This document shows, in pieces, positions 35,885-46,700 of a DNA stretch of 64,000 nt. Within the stretch, counting starts at the first letter, position 1. Each line of letters begins with the position of its first letter. The translations under genes and the position numbers were made by a program. Location of the stretch: NCBI GenBank assembly GCA_024752435.1, contig CP103036.1, forward strand, positions 1,178,001-1,242,000. The letters run 5' to 3'. Source of the DNA: Allantophomopsis cytisporea (lineage: Eukaryota; Ascomycota; Leotiomycetes; Phacidiales; Phacidiaceae). The notes under the pieces were generated by a model. The model had not been told where the DNA came from. It searched no databases and worked only from the letters and a program-made list of their open reading frames with translations.

Positions 35885-36789
35885 CTACAATCGATACCTG
35901 CCAGGAAACCCATTGTAAGCCTCATAAGTCGACATACAAACCCCACGTTCAGCTATGGCAGATAGCCATGGGCATTGAAAAGCCGTGATGGACCCCCGCG
36001 TGTTCAGCCCCCTCTTCAGCTCGGGGCAAGGATTTACCAAAGCAGCACCAAGTCCGCCGAAAGCAGAAAGTAAACAAGTACTCCATATGGGAAAAAGCCC
36101 ATGAATTGCATCCGGTATTAATTCGAGCAGAGCCAAGGAGAGCATACACCCCTCAAACTCCACGCGGTACTCAAAACTCACCGCATGACGGAAACGCGAT
36201 GCGCAATGCATGGCCAAACGTCTATTCGCCCCGAAAACTGCGCGCCCACAAAGCCAACGCATCGATTGCGCACAGTACCGCTCTGACCCAATTACCCGGC
36301 TCGAGGCTCGACCACGGATTGCAGCCCGGAAATAGCAATCCAACGATGGAGGCCACGAATCGGTGTACTCCGTGCTGCAGATAATAATAACAAGTCGTCC
36401 AGGCCGCCGTGGATACAAAGATCCGGGTCGGCATCTGCCCTAAAAGCTTCCCCACAGTCTTGGGGAAGCACTCGACAACAATAATGGCGCAGGCCGAATT
36501 GCTCCACACATTCATCACATGAATGAGAAGCCACGCCGCTGGCTGCTTTCAACGAGGAGTAATCAATAATTGCACGTTCTCGAAAATCGTAACTATTTGA
36601 AATTGACTGGGCCCCCTGTGTGAATGTCGCTGCGCTCCGCAAGTAAGGTACTATGCTTGATACATCGGCAAAGCTCGGTCTCCCTCGGGCGGGCATTAGC
36701 ATGGCTGCAAACGGTCGGGCTTGGACTGGGCGAAACCTAGAGCGCACATGGCACGGATGGGGAACGTTGGGACGGCGAGATGGGGACAT
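35885..36789 (-). pseudogene. Possible decayed gene: overlapping minus-strand frames of unknown origin
   Basis: Three long minus-strand frames overlap: 36789-36292 (165 codons), 36518-36222 (98 codons, no introns) and 36418-35885 (177 codons). This stretch is visibly richer in G+C than the AT-rich DNA on its left. The middle frame is the most protein-like: it alternates hydrophobic stretches (ACAIIVVECF, then FVASIVGLLFPGCNPW) like a multi-pass membrane protein. A real gene would need frameshifts or splices to combine the three frames, and I found no convincing set of junctions. I do not recognise the family. It may be a relic, or chance openness caused by base composition. Confidence 0.2.
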
Positions 36790-37855
36790 GATACTTGGCG
36801 TACTTGCTTGGGTTTTTTGTTGCTAGGACAAATACAGATGTCATCACAATATGACAAGACAAAATCAGACGTCCAAGAGGCACTATTTTTCTCATTTTGT
36901 GGAGAGAAGTAACAGCACCTAATCAGTAGATCACTACCTCGCCAACAAGAAGCTATAGCATGTTGGAAAATGCTGTGGGCTATACGATATAAGAAGATCG
37001 ATGGAGGAGGAGGGAGCAGTCACTGTAAGTATAACGAGGAATCAAGCATCGGAAATATCTCACTAGATATATATAAACGATTTCTGAAAGCTTTGCATCG
37101 AGTGCTACCTGCCCATAGGTACATATCTACCCTTCATCACCCAAAATAGAGATTAAAAAAAAAGACAACAAACTTCAATAGCGCAAGACGCAGAAAAATA
37201 AAGAAGAGGAAGGCTACTCATCCCATCCCGTCCACCCACGCTTGCCCATCCAATTTGCTCCGATATTCCCCAGCCGCCCTAACAACCCAGGTTTCGAAAA
37301 ACAGACAAGACCAGCAAACCAGCCCAAACGGAAAAAAGACGAAGAAAAGCAAAAACGGGATAAGAGTAGTGAAACGCCGGCCAATGAATAAAAAGGAAAA
37401 ACAAAAATCAAAAGATAAGCCTCCCGCGTGTCCATATTCCCAGATCCCCATTGCCTCTGGATTTCATCCCATGAATTCACCAGCCCCACCCCCTTTCCTT
37501 CCTCCTCGAAAAGAACCCAACTAGAATTGAGACCTATAAAATAAAGAGGTAAAGCGAAGCTGTTGATATTTGCAAAATAAAAATGAACACCACGAGGTAG
37601 GGCAAATAATATGATTTGCGGACCGCTGTACCGGAAGCCCCCACCCTCCAAGACCCGTGAAAAATGAGGAAACGCCTGCTTTCTTTTGCTGCAAGAAAGT
37701 GTTTGTGTTGTGTTGTTGTTTGTGTGGCCCCCCGAGAAACGATCCAAGGAATATGAACAGTGGTTCGATCGACAAGGATGGGAAATCATTACATCGTGAA
37801 AGTGCAAGGACATTTATGCATGCTAGTTTATATCATGATGGAGTGATCGGTCTGC
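36790..37855. other. Region downstream of the G-alpha gene
   Basis: Contains the 3' untranslated region of the G-alpha transcript, with A-rich runs around 37.15-37.4 kb. A 199-codon minus frame at 37214-37813 lies here but looks like low-complexity UTR sequence (runs of Phe and Ser from polypyrimidine), so it is not called. Confidence 0.45.
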
Positions 37856-39176
37856 TTAGAGTATACCCGAATCTTTGAGCGCATTTTGAAGGATGGTTTC
37901 CTTGACGGCAGCGAAAACGAGTCGAATATTCGATGTGTCAGTTGCTTGGGTGAGACTTGATATTGTTAGTCGGGTGCGTTTGAGATGAGAGCCAGTACAA
38001 CTCACTGAGGATATAGATTCAGGTGAGCTCTGTTCACTTGATTAAACCGCCATAATAAATATTTGGCGGCTCTGTTGACATCGTTTCCACCTGAATAGTC
38101 TGGGAAATAGTTGCCTAGCGGTGATCTTCCAAGCTTCGTCTTGAAAAGATCGACTTTGTTGAGGAAGAGAATAATGCTTGTGCGCATGAACCATCTCGAA
38201 TTCACTACCGAATCGAAGAGAACCAGACTCTCCATCATACGGTTCTAGTCCATGTCAGTTTGCAAGAAGCTTGGACAATTGCAAGGGGTACTTACCTGGT
38301 TACTTTCCTCCAGAAGGACTTGATCGTATTCACTGAGTGCCACACAGAATATGATGCTGGTAACATTCTCAAAGCAATGGATCCACTTTTTCCTTTCACT
38401 CCTCTGGCCACCAACATCGAACATGCTGTAGACAAGATCAGTAAGGCACTAGCTGCATAGTGAAAGCCACATACTGTATGCTCAATTGTCCCATTGTAAA
38501 TCTCGTCTCGTATATACCAGTCGTCTTCGTTCTCGCTCTCAGCACATCGGCCTCAATCGGTATGTATTCTGGTGCCGCAATTCGCATCGCTTGTTCGAAG
38601 AAGCTTTAGAGGTTAGCCCAATCCACTCGACACGATCTCCTCATACTTACTAGGGCGCCGAGTCCATCAAATAGAATTCACTTTGTCTGTCCAGTAGAAG
38701 CGGTATACATGGATCGTGCCATAACGAGTCCACAGCAGTTCCTACCTTCGAATCTAATGGGGTATGGGGATCTGGATCGACTTGGTAATTGAGTAAAAAA
38801 TCGCAATAGTTCCGATTTGCAACGTTCGCGGGCTCTATCCCGAATTGCCGCATTGCTCCGATCAACGCCTTCACACAGTCGATAAGGTTCTTATAAATTG
38901 TAAGCCGGTAGAGGGCGAGTTCGTCAACCGTGTATCCATTTTGGTGGATGATCTTCATCTGTTTCACAATCGTGGACTTTCCACTCTCTCCGGAGCCTAT
39001 CTTTCGCATCAGCCATTTCGTTCTCTGTCGGCAGATACCCGTTCAAACCTACCCAGTAATAAGATCTTGCATTCTCTCCGTAACCGTCGCGAATCCTCCT
39101 CCAACTTCCTGTCTATCGTCTGACTCCTCTTCTTCTGTTCCACCTCGTCCGAATTCGAACTCATACAAGCGCCCAT
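37856..39176 (-). CDS. bcg3: Heterotrimeric G protein alpha subunit, group III (GNA-3/MagA type)
   Basis: Exons 39176-39053, 38996-38651, 38603-38475, 38425-38296, 38244-38006 and 37955-37856 give 355 residues. MGAC provides Gly2 for myristoylation and Cys4 for palmitoylation. The P-loop GSGESGKST is split by intron 1. Other guanine-binding signatures are RARTKTTG (catalytic Arg), [12 protein letters not shown] with the catalytic Gln, and FLNKVD. The C-terminus KDSGIL has Ser at the -4 position, where pertussis toxin-sensitive group I proteins have Cys. MGACMS at the start and KDSGIL at the end place it with Neurospora GNA-3, Magnaporthe MagA and Botrytis BCG3, which act upstream of adenylyl cyclase in nutrient sensing, conidiation and germination. 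The symbol assumes a Botrytis-like host. It acts at the plasma membrane. Confidence 0.95.
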
Positions 39177-39891
39177 GTTGACGAGCTGCTGGCTATGATG
39201 GGCGAGGTCCCGTATTTCCACCCAACCGGATCAATCCCAATCGACGCAACCAAGGATTCTGTCACCTCTGTACGCCAGTGGTCATCAGCGAGTATGTTGT
39301 TGTGTGCCGGATTTGAGCGCCTGAAATCGTTTCGTCTCGCTTTCGTCTCGTATACTGGGATGTGTGACGAAAGCTATTCTGAGCGGCCCATAGACTAGCT
39401 GAGCTGGCAAGTAATTAGACAACGAGGGTGGTTGTGTTTGATTATGGTTCTCGTTCGAAGGGTATTGCGGTTGAGAAGGGTTTATGAGCAGGGCGACCTG
39501 TCGAGGTTCTGGGTCACGGTGAGGTTGAGAGGTCGAGCAAAGGGCGGCTGTTCGCGGTGATGTAGATGACGGACTAGTCGTGTCGAGTAGGCTTGCTTAT
39601 AAGTGCCGATTGATCGGAAGGCGAGCGGATCACTGGGAATCTTAGCTGATTCGACGTTTCCGATTGCGACGCAGATGAAGGCAGTTTTGCGAAAGATGTG
39701 ATGCGACTAATATGGCAGGGGGAATTTCTGTTTTTGAAATTCGTTGGATGACAAGATGGTCGAAGCGTTTGAAAAGGTGAGAAGGTGATGATGGGGTAGA
39801 GAAGTAGTGAGTCTGTAGTGCGTGTCGTAGTTTGAGTGAGGGTGAGTGGGAGTGTGTGAAGGGCAGCCAAGGCGTGTAAGAGAGAACGTCC

Positions 39892-39913
39892 GAGAGAGAG
39901 AGAGAGAGAGAGA

Positions 39914-39951
<38 letters not shown>

Positions 39952-39984
39952 GTAGAGGTGGTAGTAGTAGTAGTAGTAGTAGTA
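39892..39984. repeat. Compound microsatellite (GA)n(TG)n(AG)n(TAG)n
   Basis: Four adjoining arrays: GA 39892-39914, TG 39915-39930, AG 39931-39952 and TAG 39960-39984. They lie about 0.7 kb upstream of the G-alpha start codon. Confidence 0.95.
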
Positions 39985-40466
39985 TTTGCGGCGCAAGAGT
40001 GTGAGAGTGAGAAGTGTGAGTGTGAGTGTGCAGCCAGCAGGATGGCAAGTAGAGAGAGGTAGGTAGTTGGTTGGGTGTGCGCGTGTATGTATGTGTGAGA
40101 GGTGAGAGGTGAGAGGTGAGTGGTGAGTGGTGGATGAGTGATATGGTGCTTTCTGGAGAGGTAATGGGAGTAAGGTATAGGTGGGTTTTGTTTAGTACTG
40201 TAACTGTAATAGTTGTACGTAGGACTGTAGGACCGTAGGACTGTAGAGCCAGAGAAGTGTAAAGTAGCCTTGTAATAAGATCAATAGATATTTAGAGAAT
40301 GGTTCAATTGTAAAGGTCGACAACAAAGTGAAGTAATATGGAAGAGGTAGTATAGGTGGATGAAATCAGTGGTAGAAAGCGTCGCAAAGAGGGTAGTTGT
40401 GTATGGTTGTGATGTGACTTTTGGTGCAATTGGGTCTGAATCCAAAAGTCTAGTAGTCGTAGTAGG

Positions 40467-40566
40467 TGTCTGTGTCTGAGTCTGAGTCTGGGTCTGGGTC
40501 TGGGTCTGGGTCTGAGTCTGGGTCTGGGTCTGGGTATAGATACTGGGGGTCTGGGTACTGGGTGCT
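40467..40566. repeat. Hexanucleotide array (GGGTCT)n with variants
   Basis: GTCTGG/GTCTGA units repeat about ten times and decay into TACTGGG units at the right end. Confidence 0.9.
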
Positions 40567-40960
40567 GGGTGGTGGTGAATGCTGGGTCCTCAAGACTTAA
40601 AGGTACATAGTATGGATGGATTGACGGGGTATGGGTATTGTGGTAAGGGTATGGTGGTATGGGTGAGAAAGGCCGGAAGCAGGGACTATCTATTGTAGAT
40701 ACATACATACATACATACAGAGTGTCAATGTATATATGGATGGATGTATGTATGGATGGATGGATGTGCGTCGTATGTATGGATTTATTTATACAAGTGT
40801 GGAGGGACGTATCCATCAATAGAGTGAGAGATGGAGAGAGATGAGGACCATGAAAACATACACGCACATAGAATAGTCACCCTCATTCAGAGAGGCTGAA
40901 GTTTATTCCTTGACCGACATGCCCTTTGTGACCCAATAGAAACAAGATGTCATTCTATTT

Positions 40961-41047
40961 CACTCTACTCTACTCTACTCTACTCTACTCAACTCAACCC
41001 TACTCAACTCAACCCTACTCTACTCAACTCTACTCTACTCTACTCAC
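40961..41047. repeat. Pentanucleotide minisatellite (TCTAC)n
   Basis: About seventeen five-base units, mostly CTCTA/CTCAA variants, on a pyrimidine-rich strand. Confidence 0.93.
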
Positions 41048-41300
41048 CTAGATATACTCTCTCTCATCCGTTAAGCTTGAACATCCCGCTATTATTACAG
41101 TGCTGAGGTATGAGGGAGAAACGTTTGGTCTCTTCCCTTGTAATATACACATGCTTATGCCAGTCAGTGCCCATCCATAGAACCCATCCCGACATACGGC
41201 CTCGCTGCAATCGTCCGGACTAATTCCTCTTTCATAGTAACCTTTGTGGCGGTGGAAGTCAGTATACATGAATCATCAAGATGTCATCCAATACATCCTA

Positions 41301-41329
41301 CACAGTACACAGTACACAGTACACAGTAT
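41301..41329. repeat. Seven-base tandem repeat (CACAGTA)n
   Basis: Four perfect tandem copies in the gene-free tract. Confidence 0.9.
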
Positions 41330-41950
41330 ACCAGCAATGTATCTTTTATGCATTGTAGATTGAGTTTATGTTCGACTTGGGGTGGGTGGAGAGGGGTGAT
41401 ATGGGGAGCCACTGGGGAGGGGGGCACCGTCGATGGGTAGTGTGGAGTAGATTCGTTTACGGAGTAGAAAGTGCTTCTAGAGCACAGTGACGCTACAAAG
41501 ATTCAGGTCGCTCTCGTAGTTAGTGAGGGAGGTAGGGGTTTGTAGTGGGGTCAGGTCTTGGATTTTGGAAAAAGGGAGGAAGGAAGTGGGGAAAAAGAAG
41601 GCGAGTGGGAGAGACATGAGAGAGATAGTAGATGACGGATCATGGAAAAAGAGGAGAGAGACACAGAGAGAGAGAGAGCGAGAGGAGGTTCTTTGATCGA
41701 TCGAAGCAATGAGCCGGCGAGTGCGGGAATGCGTGAAGAATAGATAACGAAGGAATGATGGTGGAGGGATGATGAACGAGTAACGAATAGGTGGAAGGAT
41801 CACCGGATGATATCGATGAATGAATGAATGAATGAGGATTCACCTCAGGTCATTCACTCACTCACCACTCATCACTGGCTGATAGAGCATCTGAATGAAT
41901 ACGGTAGTACACGGAATATACGAGGGGGAATCTTATCACTGGCCGAAAAG

Positions 41951-41982
41951 AAAAGAGAGAGAGAGACAGAGAGAGAGAGAGA
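41951..41982. repeat. Imperfect (GA)n tract
   Basis: Purine-only run of GA units with a single GACA interruption. Confidence 0.85.
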
Positions 41983-42792
41983 GCAATGATGACGATGACA
42001 ATGATGATATTTCATTCAGTATTAGCCCGGCATGATGACTTTGTTGTCAATTGATCTATGAAGGTCAAGGGGATGGATATGCATAAGATGTTGATATGTC
42101 AAAGATCGTTCCATTCGTTAGAGGCGGTAGAGACCGCTCTTAACTGGTGAGGAGAGTGTACACAGTAGAAATCCTCATTGTGTGCGGTGTGGACGTTTAC
42201 GTGGGTGCTGTTATCGTGGTGATCTGTGCTGGGCTGTGCGGTGTTACTGACTACTGGATAGTTGACGCCATTGTCCGACAAACGGTGTCGTTGCCCCTAC
42301 TCAACTCTACCTGACTTACTTACAATCACGATTCTTCCTCGACTCGAGAATATGACTAGAGTGTGTCTGGTGTGTGAAGTAAATATGTCAAGAGATACTT
42401 GATCAAGTACGACATCTGAGTAACGTTATGACAGGCCAAGTTACATTTCAAATTAACTGATGAATGTTTCCAGAAGTATAAAACAACCGCCATCCCGAAG
42501 AAAGGACCAACATATAGGAAGGGGTAAGGATTCAAGGGTGAAATGATGACGATGTCAACGATGATGAACCATTGAGCTCCACCATTTTCATCCTCGCCCA
42601 TGGCTTTTCAGTCACACAATCAAGAATTATGTAGACATGCATTCGGTGCGGAGTCTAGAGTATGTACATCTATCTCTACAGAGTACATAAGGATAAAGAT
42701 GTTGAAGATCACACATTACGTATCAAGTTGTCTGAAGTCCACTGTCTGTACTCGATGGAGTTGTACTTCTCGACGAGGACATTTGATCCATC

Positions 42793-42832
42793 TCCCTCAC
42801 TCCCTCACTCCCTCACTCCCTCACTCACTTAA
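42793..42832. repeat. Eight-base tandem repeat (CCTCACTC)n
   Basis: About five copies, the last ones shortened to CACT units. Confidence 0.9.
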
Positions 42833-43444
42833 TCACTCACCCACTCGCTCACATGGTTCTCCGCAATTTCGGCCTCTTCATCCAGGTGCGCCTCGTCCGT
42901 ATTCATACAAATAGCCTCCATCGTACATTTCATCCGGCATAAAGCATGAGGACTAAGGTAAACAGAGCGCTCACTCAGGTACAAGACTCCCAATTATTTG
43001 AGGGTGACAGGCTCGGATGAGGCATCAAAAGCCCCGCCAGAGGTCACTTCTCTCGCTCGCGGAGATCTAGGGTATTCGGGCTTCAGAGCTAGGTCAGTAG
43101 CAGCACTGCAAAACAAGCCAAAACGCAGACAAAAGGCCAAAAAGAGGCTGGATACTACGGTATCATGCCGCAACCATCATCCTCCATCTGCTCCAGGTTT
43201 GTCCATCGTTGCAACTCAACTCTGCCACACAAAGCAGTCCAATCGAATCGAATTGCTGCATGTCACTCACAAATGAGGCAGACCAAAACCAACACCAAAA
43301 AATAAAATAAAAAACAAAAAACTTTCAGCACAGATACTCAATTAGTATCGTGCAGCAAATGTGAAATGTTTGTTCAACCCAATCTCACCTGCATCGAAAG
43401 CATCCCACGTCCGGACGGTCTTAAAATAGCTTGCCGAACTTTCA

Positions 43445-43470
43445 TATCATCTCATCTCATCTCATCTCAT
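43445..43470. repeat. Pentanucleotide repeat (TCATC)n
   Basis: Five copies. The same five-base motif is repeated independently at 46316-46348, suggesting a shared mutational or structural tendency of this tract. Confidence 0.9.
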
Positions 43471-45167
43471 TGGAAATCCCATATGACCATCCATGCTATG
43501 CCGAAGTACCCAACAAACTTCAAATGAAATGCTTCTGAATTTCCTTTCTCCCCCCTCGTTGCCTCTGATTTAGTCAGAGGATTGATTCAGTTGATTCAGA
43601 AAGCATGCCCTTACGAAGCAGCCTTACTCGAATCATACCAAACACAGCCGTTGCACGCCATTTAAACGCCGGGGCGAGTCTATCCCCACAGAAGGCGATT
43701 GATTCATTTTACGATCCTTCAAAATCACTCTTCGCCTAAACTCCGACGTCGACGATCACCTTTAGTTTTCAAGAACTAAAAAGACTACAAGGGAACAGGA
43801 ACGAGGCGGAAAAGGCACGAAGGATGGAATTGACAAGCAAGTATCAGGCTAACGGTGGAGGAGCCTTCTCAAAGAAATTAGAGTAAGAGAACGAAACGAA
43901 ACGAGAAAGCCAAGTGCAAGTCTAAGCTACGACGACAAAGTCAAACGGTATTAAATAAGGACAAGATAATAATATTGTGCCACACGAAAACACGGTCCAT
44001 GGCCTCAAAGGATGCCGAAGAATTTCTTACGCCCTTGAGTCGAGTCCCGAAGGATCATGGAGATCCGTGGGTTCTGTGCTTTTCATCCCAACCGCGCCTC
44101 ATTCACGCCTGCCCAAGTTTCTTGTTGTTGAATTGAGTTCAAAAGAAAGCCTTGGGCTGAGCCGAAGCCTTCATTCCAGTTGATTGATGGGATGATGGTG
44201 AGGCAGAGGTGCGAGAGAGATTTGACGATCACTCCGTTTGCTCCTCCAACCATTTCTACGCAGTAAGAGGCACAGCGAGCGAATAATGCTGCTGCGGCTA
44301 TGATTGATTATATTGCATCGTTACAACGTTACTTCTGTCACCGCCGTCAATACCACAATAATCAATGCCCTTTAGAACCTCGCCATATACCAAGGAAATA
44401 CGAATATCGTGGAGGCTCATCTATATAGGAATGATGAAATGCCTCCGTTGCCCCTGTAACAGGTCCCTGCGGGAATTATGGAACATGGTTGATGAACTGA
44501 AAGGTACATATGGTTACAAGACGAAATGAAGGATTTTGAAAGCACTACAACACTGCAAGATTGCCAATACATACGTGACTTTCTCATTAGTATTACACGT
44601 TCAACCCTATGTGCCCTTTCTGATTTCAGAGTAGCAAGACCTTAGAATAGGATATGATGGTGTATATTACAGAGTAGCAACGCAAGCCGGATCGGTGAAG
44701 AGGCATCAGCGACATTCTCATCTCAATCCACGTATTTACGAGCCATCGTATGAGGTACAGATCAATTGCACTACGTCGAGACATACATATCAAATGCATG
44801 TAGCGTCCCCATTTCGAGATTTCTGTACCTTACACTATAACCCAAGCACATCTTGCAAGTCCAGGAGGGCTTGCGCACATCAACGACCTTCAGGCGGTCT
44901 ACAGCAAGCGCATCCCTGCTTGCCACATGGTTCTCAGACATCAACACATTCGACGACTTCTCGCCCTGACTTCCATTGGTCTGCAAGCCTCCGTACCTTT
45001 TCTCATGGCCCACACCGTGCATAGGCATGGCGAGTATCATCCACTACAGCCCACCGATACTTCGACACTGTACTCTAACAATAGGAACCCTTTCATGAGA
45101 AGGGGACGAGACTGAGAGAATGACCGCCTGCAAAGAATATGGCAATGGTCCAAGAATTGGGCCACGG

Positions 45168-45215
45168 AAGTCAAGAAGTCAAGAAGTCAAGAAGTCAAGA
45201 AGTCAAGAAGTCAAG
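45168..45215. repeat. Eight-base tandem repeat (AAGTCAAG)n
   Basis: Six perfect copies in a row. The unit is far too short and has no spacers, so it is an ordinary minisatellite and not a CRISPR-like array. Confidence 0.93.
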
Positions 45216-46315
45216 ACGGAGTGTCAAGATCCTCTCCTACTAGGATGATTGATGTTGCGTAGATGTGTATGGAGTGATATGTTGACAGCTACTACGTACT
45301 CTGATGCTCTGCTCTGCTCTTTCTGGTACTGTACCTGAGCATCCCTCAAGTCGCTTTCTGCCTTACATGTGGAGCTGTGCTTGCACTTCAGAAGTCCATT
45401 CCATTGTGTTTCATTTGCATTCGACTTTCTCGCTCACCGTCTCCACATTTCCTAACGTCCCTGTGGACTCAGCCAGCCAATCGCCCGGTTTCAGATGCCG
45501 TACATAGCGCAAATGAGATTGAAGGGCTACTATGGGGGAAGATAGATTCTATTGTGTTGCTGCGTTCGTGAAGTACCATAAAGAGAGGCGCCTTGGTTGT
45601 GATGCAAGCTGGTGTCACAGAATATTGCGTTGAATAACGACAACGACGATAGCTACTACCATCACCAGAAAGCTATGTCTGATCCTTCGTAGCGAATTAA
45701 CTTTTTTCCAAGACACTTCCTCTCAGATCTAATCACCGAAATCAAGATCACGTGCTTAGCACCGATATGTAATACAGTAACTCTAGAGACCAATGAAAGA
45801 AAAGAAAAGAAAAAAAACAAGCACCAGCTTTTGAGCAAGCGCATCCAATGAAGATCTCTCGTAAATTATAATCATCGCGGCTCCAGCCACACAGCTCAGA
45901 CCATAACGACGTAGGGTTGGGCAGAGGAATTCAATACCGAGCCCGGCACTTCCGTCACCCTTACCGATCTCAACGTCGCAATTTCGCCTCCTAAATACCA
46001 TTCAAACCCACCCAACAATAGCATACTCTACTCAAATGAGCATACAAAGAGTAGCAATGACTAATCCCAATCCCTGGGGAAGCCATCTTCATCATTGCCT
46101 CACAAACTCTCCGAGTGCCATGACTGTATCATCTCACCCTGATCTTTGACTCGGACGGAGCCTCAGTCGGCTCTGCTCTGCGCTTGGCTCCTGCGACTAA
46201 ATCTGACTCGCGCTCTTGGACGTGACTCAGATATAGGGCAGAACAAGGTCGCAGATGGACCACATGGAACGCGCGAGAGATTTGCTGAAGCCCATAGCTG
46301 AATTGTATTTTCCCG

Positions 46316-46348
46316 ACCTCATCTCATCTCATCTCGTCTCGTCTCGTT
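46316..46348. repeat. Pentanucleotide repeat (TCATC)n/(TCGTC)n
   Basis: Three TCATC units followed by three TCGTC units; a single A/G change then spread through the right half. Confidence 0.9.
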
Positions 46349-46700
46349 CGTGCTGGGCCCTTAGTGCTGGCCGGTAACGCCGCTGGCCAGGGGTAGTGTG
46401 CCACAGTTAGTGGCGACTCAGAGTTAGAGTTAACGTCGGTTTGAGCTGAGGTGATTATGGCCATGAAATACGGGAGATGGCAGATGCGAATGCCATGGAG
46501 TCTTAGACATGATCGCCGTGCTAATACCAGCTGTGTGTATTCGGGGTCCTACTTCGGGCCGGGTGCGTACATATTGTCCTTCTGTATATTGGGTTGATTG
46601 CCACGTGGAAGACATGGCAGACACGGTTGTGGAGCGGATGGGGTCGAAAAGGATAAGCTGTGCTAGATTGTATATCATACCTGAGCTTAGGATAGCTTCC

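Larger units (their letters stand above)
39177..46700. other. Repeat-dense, gene-free tract upstream of the G-alpha gene
   Basis: Seven and a half kilobases with no recognised coding frame. It holds many separate simple-sequence tracts (listed individually below), purine-only and pyrimidine-only stretches, and small frames at 42600-42914, 44695-45024 and 45304-45507 that have no family motif. The left end contains the promoter and leader of the minus-strand G-alpha gene. A long untranslated leader or regulatory domain would explain the lack of genes, but no transcript can be proven from sequence. Confidence 0.55.

Noticed and set aside
37214..37813. 199-codon minus frame downstream of G-alpha
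   Set aside because: Probably the G-alpha 3' untranslated region; Phe/Ser-rich from polypyrimidine, no domain.
45168..45215. CRISPR-like repeated units
   Set aside because: Eight-base units directly abutting without spacers, in a eukaryotic genome: a minisatellite.
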